64,000 nucleotides of DNA, from positions 14,262,868 to 14,326,867 of the forward strand of contig JBAIZL010000002.1 in NCBI GenBank assembly GCA_036971475.1, read 5' to 3'. The position numbers were made by a program, and so were the translations under genes. The DNA comes from Prosapia bicincta. Lineage: Eukaryota; Arthropoda; Insecta; Hemiptera; Cercopidae. Below are positions 63,837 to 64,000 of the stretch, piece by piece (position 1 is the stretch's first letter; each line of letters starts with the position of its first letter). Below the pieces are notes generated by a model. The model was not told the DNA's origin, searched no databases, and worked only from the letters and a program-made list of their open reading frames with translations.

Positions 63837-64000
63837 TTCTAAGAAATATCTATGCCGTTACTAAGGACTATCTATGTCGTTATTAAGGACAATCGATATC
63901 GTTACTGAAGTTTATCGATGTCGTTACTAAGGACTTTCTCTGGCGTTACTAAGGAATATCTATATCGTTACTAAGGAATATCTTTTTCGATACGAAGGAT
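63837..64000. repeat. Short divergent A-type block 7, cut by window end
   Basis: Begins TTCTAAGAAATATC (a private change; other copies read TTCTAAGAACTATC) and proceeds through GTTATTAAGG, CAATCGATATCG and TCGATACGAAGGAT at 63,987. It matches 46,567 onward at offset 17,270 (785 monomers) and continues past the window. Confidence 0.88.

Larger units (their letters stand above)
1..64000. repeat. 22-bp satellite array, entire window
   Basis: The window is filled by a 22-bp tandem repeat: ATCTATGTCGT followed by TRCTAAGGACT. It is head-to-tail throughout; I saw no inverted segment (which would read CTTAGTAACGAC) and no foreign insertion. Most monomers differ from the consensus at 0-2 positions. 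Each consensus monomer carries one CpG (positions 9-10). Every frame on both strands is closed about every 66 bp, so no coding potential exists. No promoter, terminator or RNA gene can be supported, and no stretch over 300 bp lies outside the repeat. Scale and purity fit eukaryotic constitutive heterochromatin, possibly a centromere; that role is inference. The family is not one I recognise. Confidence 0.98.

Noticed and set aside
1..64000. Possible protein made of 22-residue or similar repeats
   Set aside because: 22 is not a multiple of 3, and TAA (positions 15-17) or TAG on the reverse strand closes each frame about every 66 bp. No long open frame can exist.
1..64000. CRISPR array
   Set aside because: Period is 22 bp with no unique spacers; adjacent units are the same sequence. 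This is satellite DNA.
1..64000. Telomeric repeat or degenerate telomere
   Set aside because: The unit is 22 bp without G-rich strand bias or a TTAGGG-like core, and the array shows no telomeric end.
1..64000. TACTAAG as an intron branch point (yeast-type TACTAAC)
   Set aside because: The last base differs, there is no accompanying splice-site arrangement, and the motif is simply part of every A-type monomer.
1..64000. CENP-B box
   Set aside because: No match to the mammalian CENP-B box core (TTCG ... CGGGA) in the consensus or in the variants examined.
1..64000. GTCGTT hexamer as an immunostimulatory CpG motif with biological meaning
   Set aside because: The match to the known human TLR9-preferred hexamer is real, but nothing in the window suggests a link to immunity; a 6-bp match in a repeat is expected by chance.

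Overview
The whole 64 kb window is one uninterrupted satellite DNA array. It has a 22-bp monomer, repeated head-to-tail about 2,900 times (64,000/22), all in one orientation. The first half of the monomer consensus is ATCTATGTCGT and the second half is TRCTAAGGACT, where R (monomer position 13) is A or G. Window position 1 is monomer position 1. Both window ends lie inside the array, so no flank is visible. I found no protein-coding gene, RNA gene, transposon, CRISPR array or non-satellite spacer. Because 22 is not a multiple of 3, the TAA at monomer positions 15-17 (and TAG on the other strand) enters every frame about every 66 bp, so the array cannot encode a protein. A monotonous array this large points to a eukaryotic chromosome, such as a centromere, pericentromere, subtelomere or heterochromatic knob. 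I do not recognise the satellite family and cannot name a species. The consensus GC content is 36-41 %.

The array is hierarchical. Level 1 is the 22-bp monomer. Level 2 is a 44-bp dimer in which A-type (GTTAC) and G-type (GTTGC) monomers largely alternate. Level 3 is a set of higher-order units marked by diagnostic point variants; the TATCGATGACG marker recurs most often at 1,188, 1,276, 1,298, 2,508, 2,552 or 2,882 bp. Level 4 is a set of multi-kilobase tandem duplications. Almost every spacing I measured is an exact multiple of 22; the exceptions trace to single-base indels.

Layout: 1-1,640 is a dimer-rich block copied again at about 5,590-7,450. 1,488-4,920 is a 1,717-bp tandem duplication carrying two long divergent, mostly A-type blocks. 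7,541-7,980 holds two copies of a 220-bp (10-monomer) unit. 7,935-13,082 is a 2,574-bp tandem duplication. 12,229-38,562 is a very large tandem duplication, about 13.4 kb followed by a 12.9-kb copy that lacks 550 bp. 38,563-41,942 repeats the 1,717-bp doublet seen near the start of the window. 41,620-51,450 is a 4.93-kb tandem pair. 49,850 to about 61,860 is a 3.9-4.3 kb unit in three copies. 60,671-62,890 is a 1,210-bp tandem duplication. 62,891-64,000 is a mosaic tail that re-enters a divergent block and is cut by the window end.

The picture is of an actively amplifying satellite that evolves by repeated unequal exchange or replication slippage in register with the 22-bp monomer. Duplication borders are given to within about one or two monomers, because borders inside a perfect repeat are inherently ambiguous. 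All comparisons were made by eye from marker variants, not by alignment.
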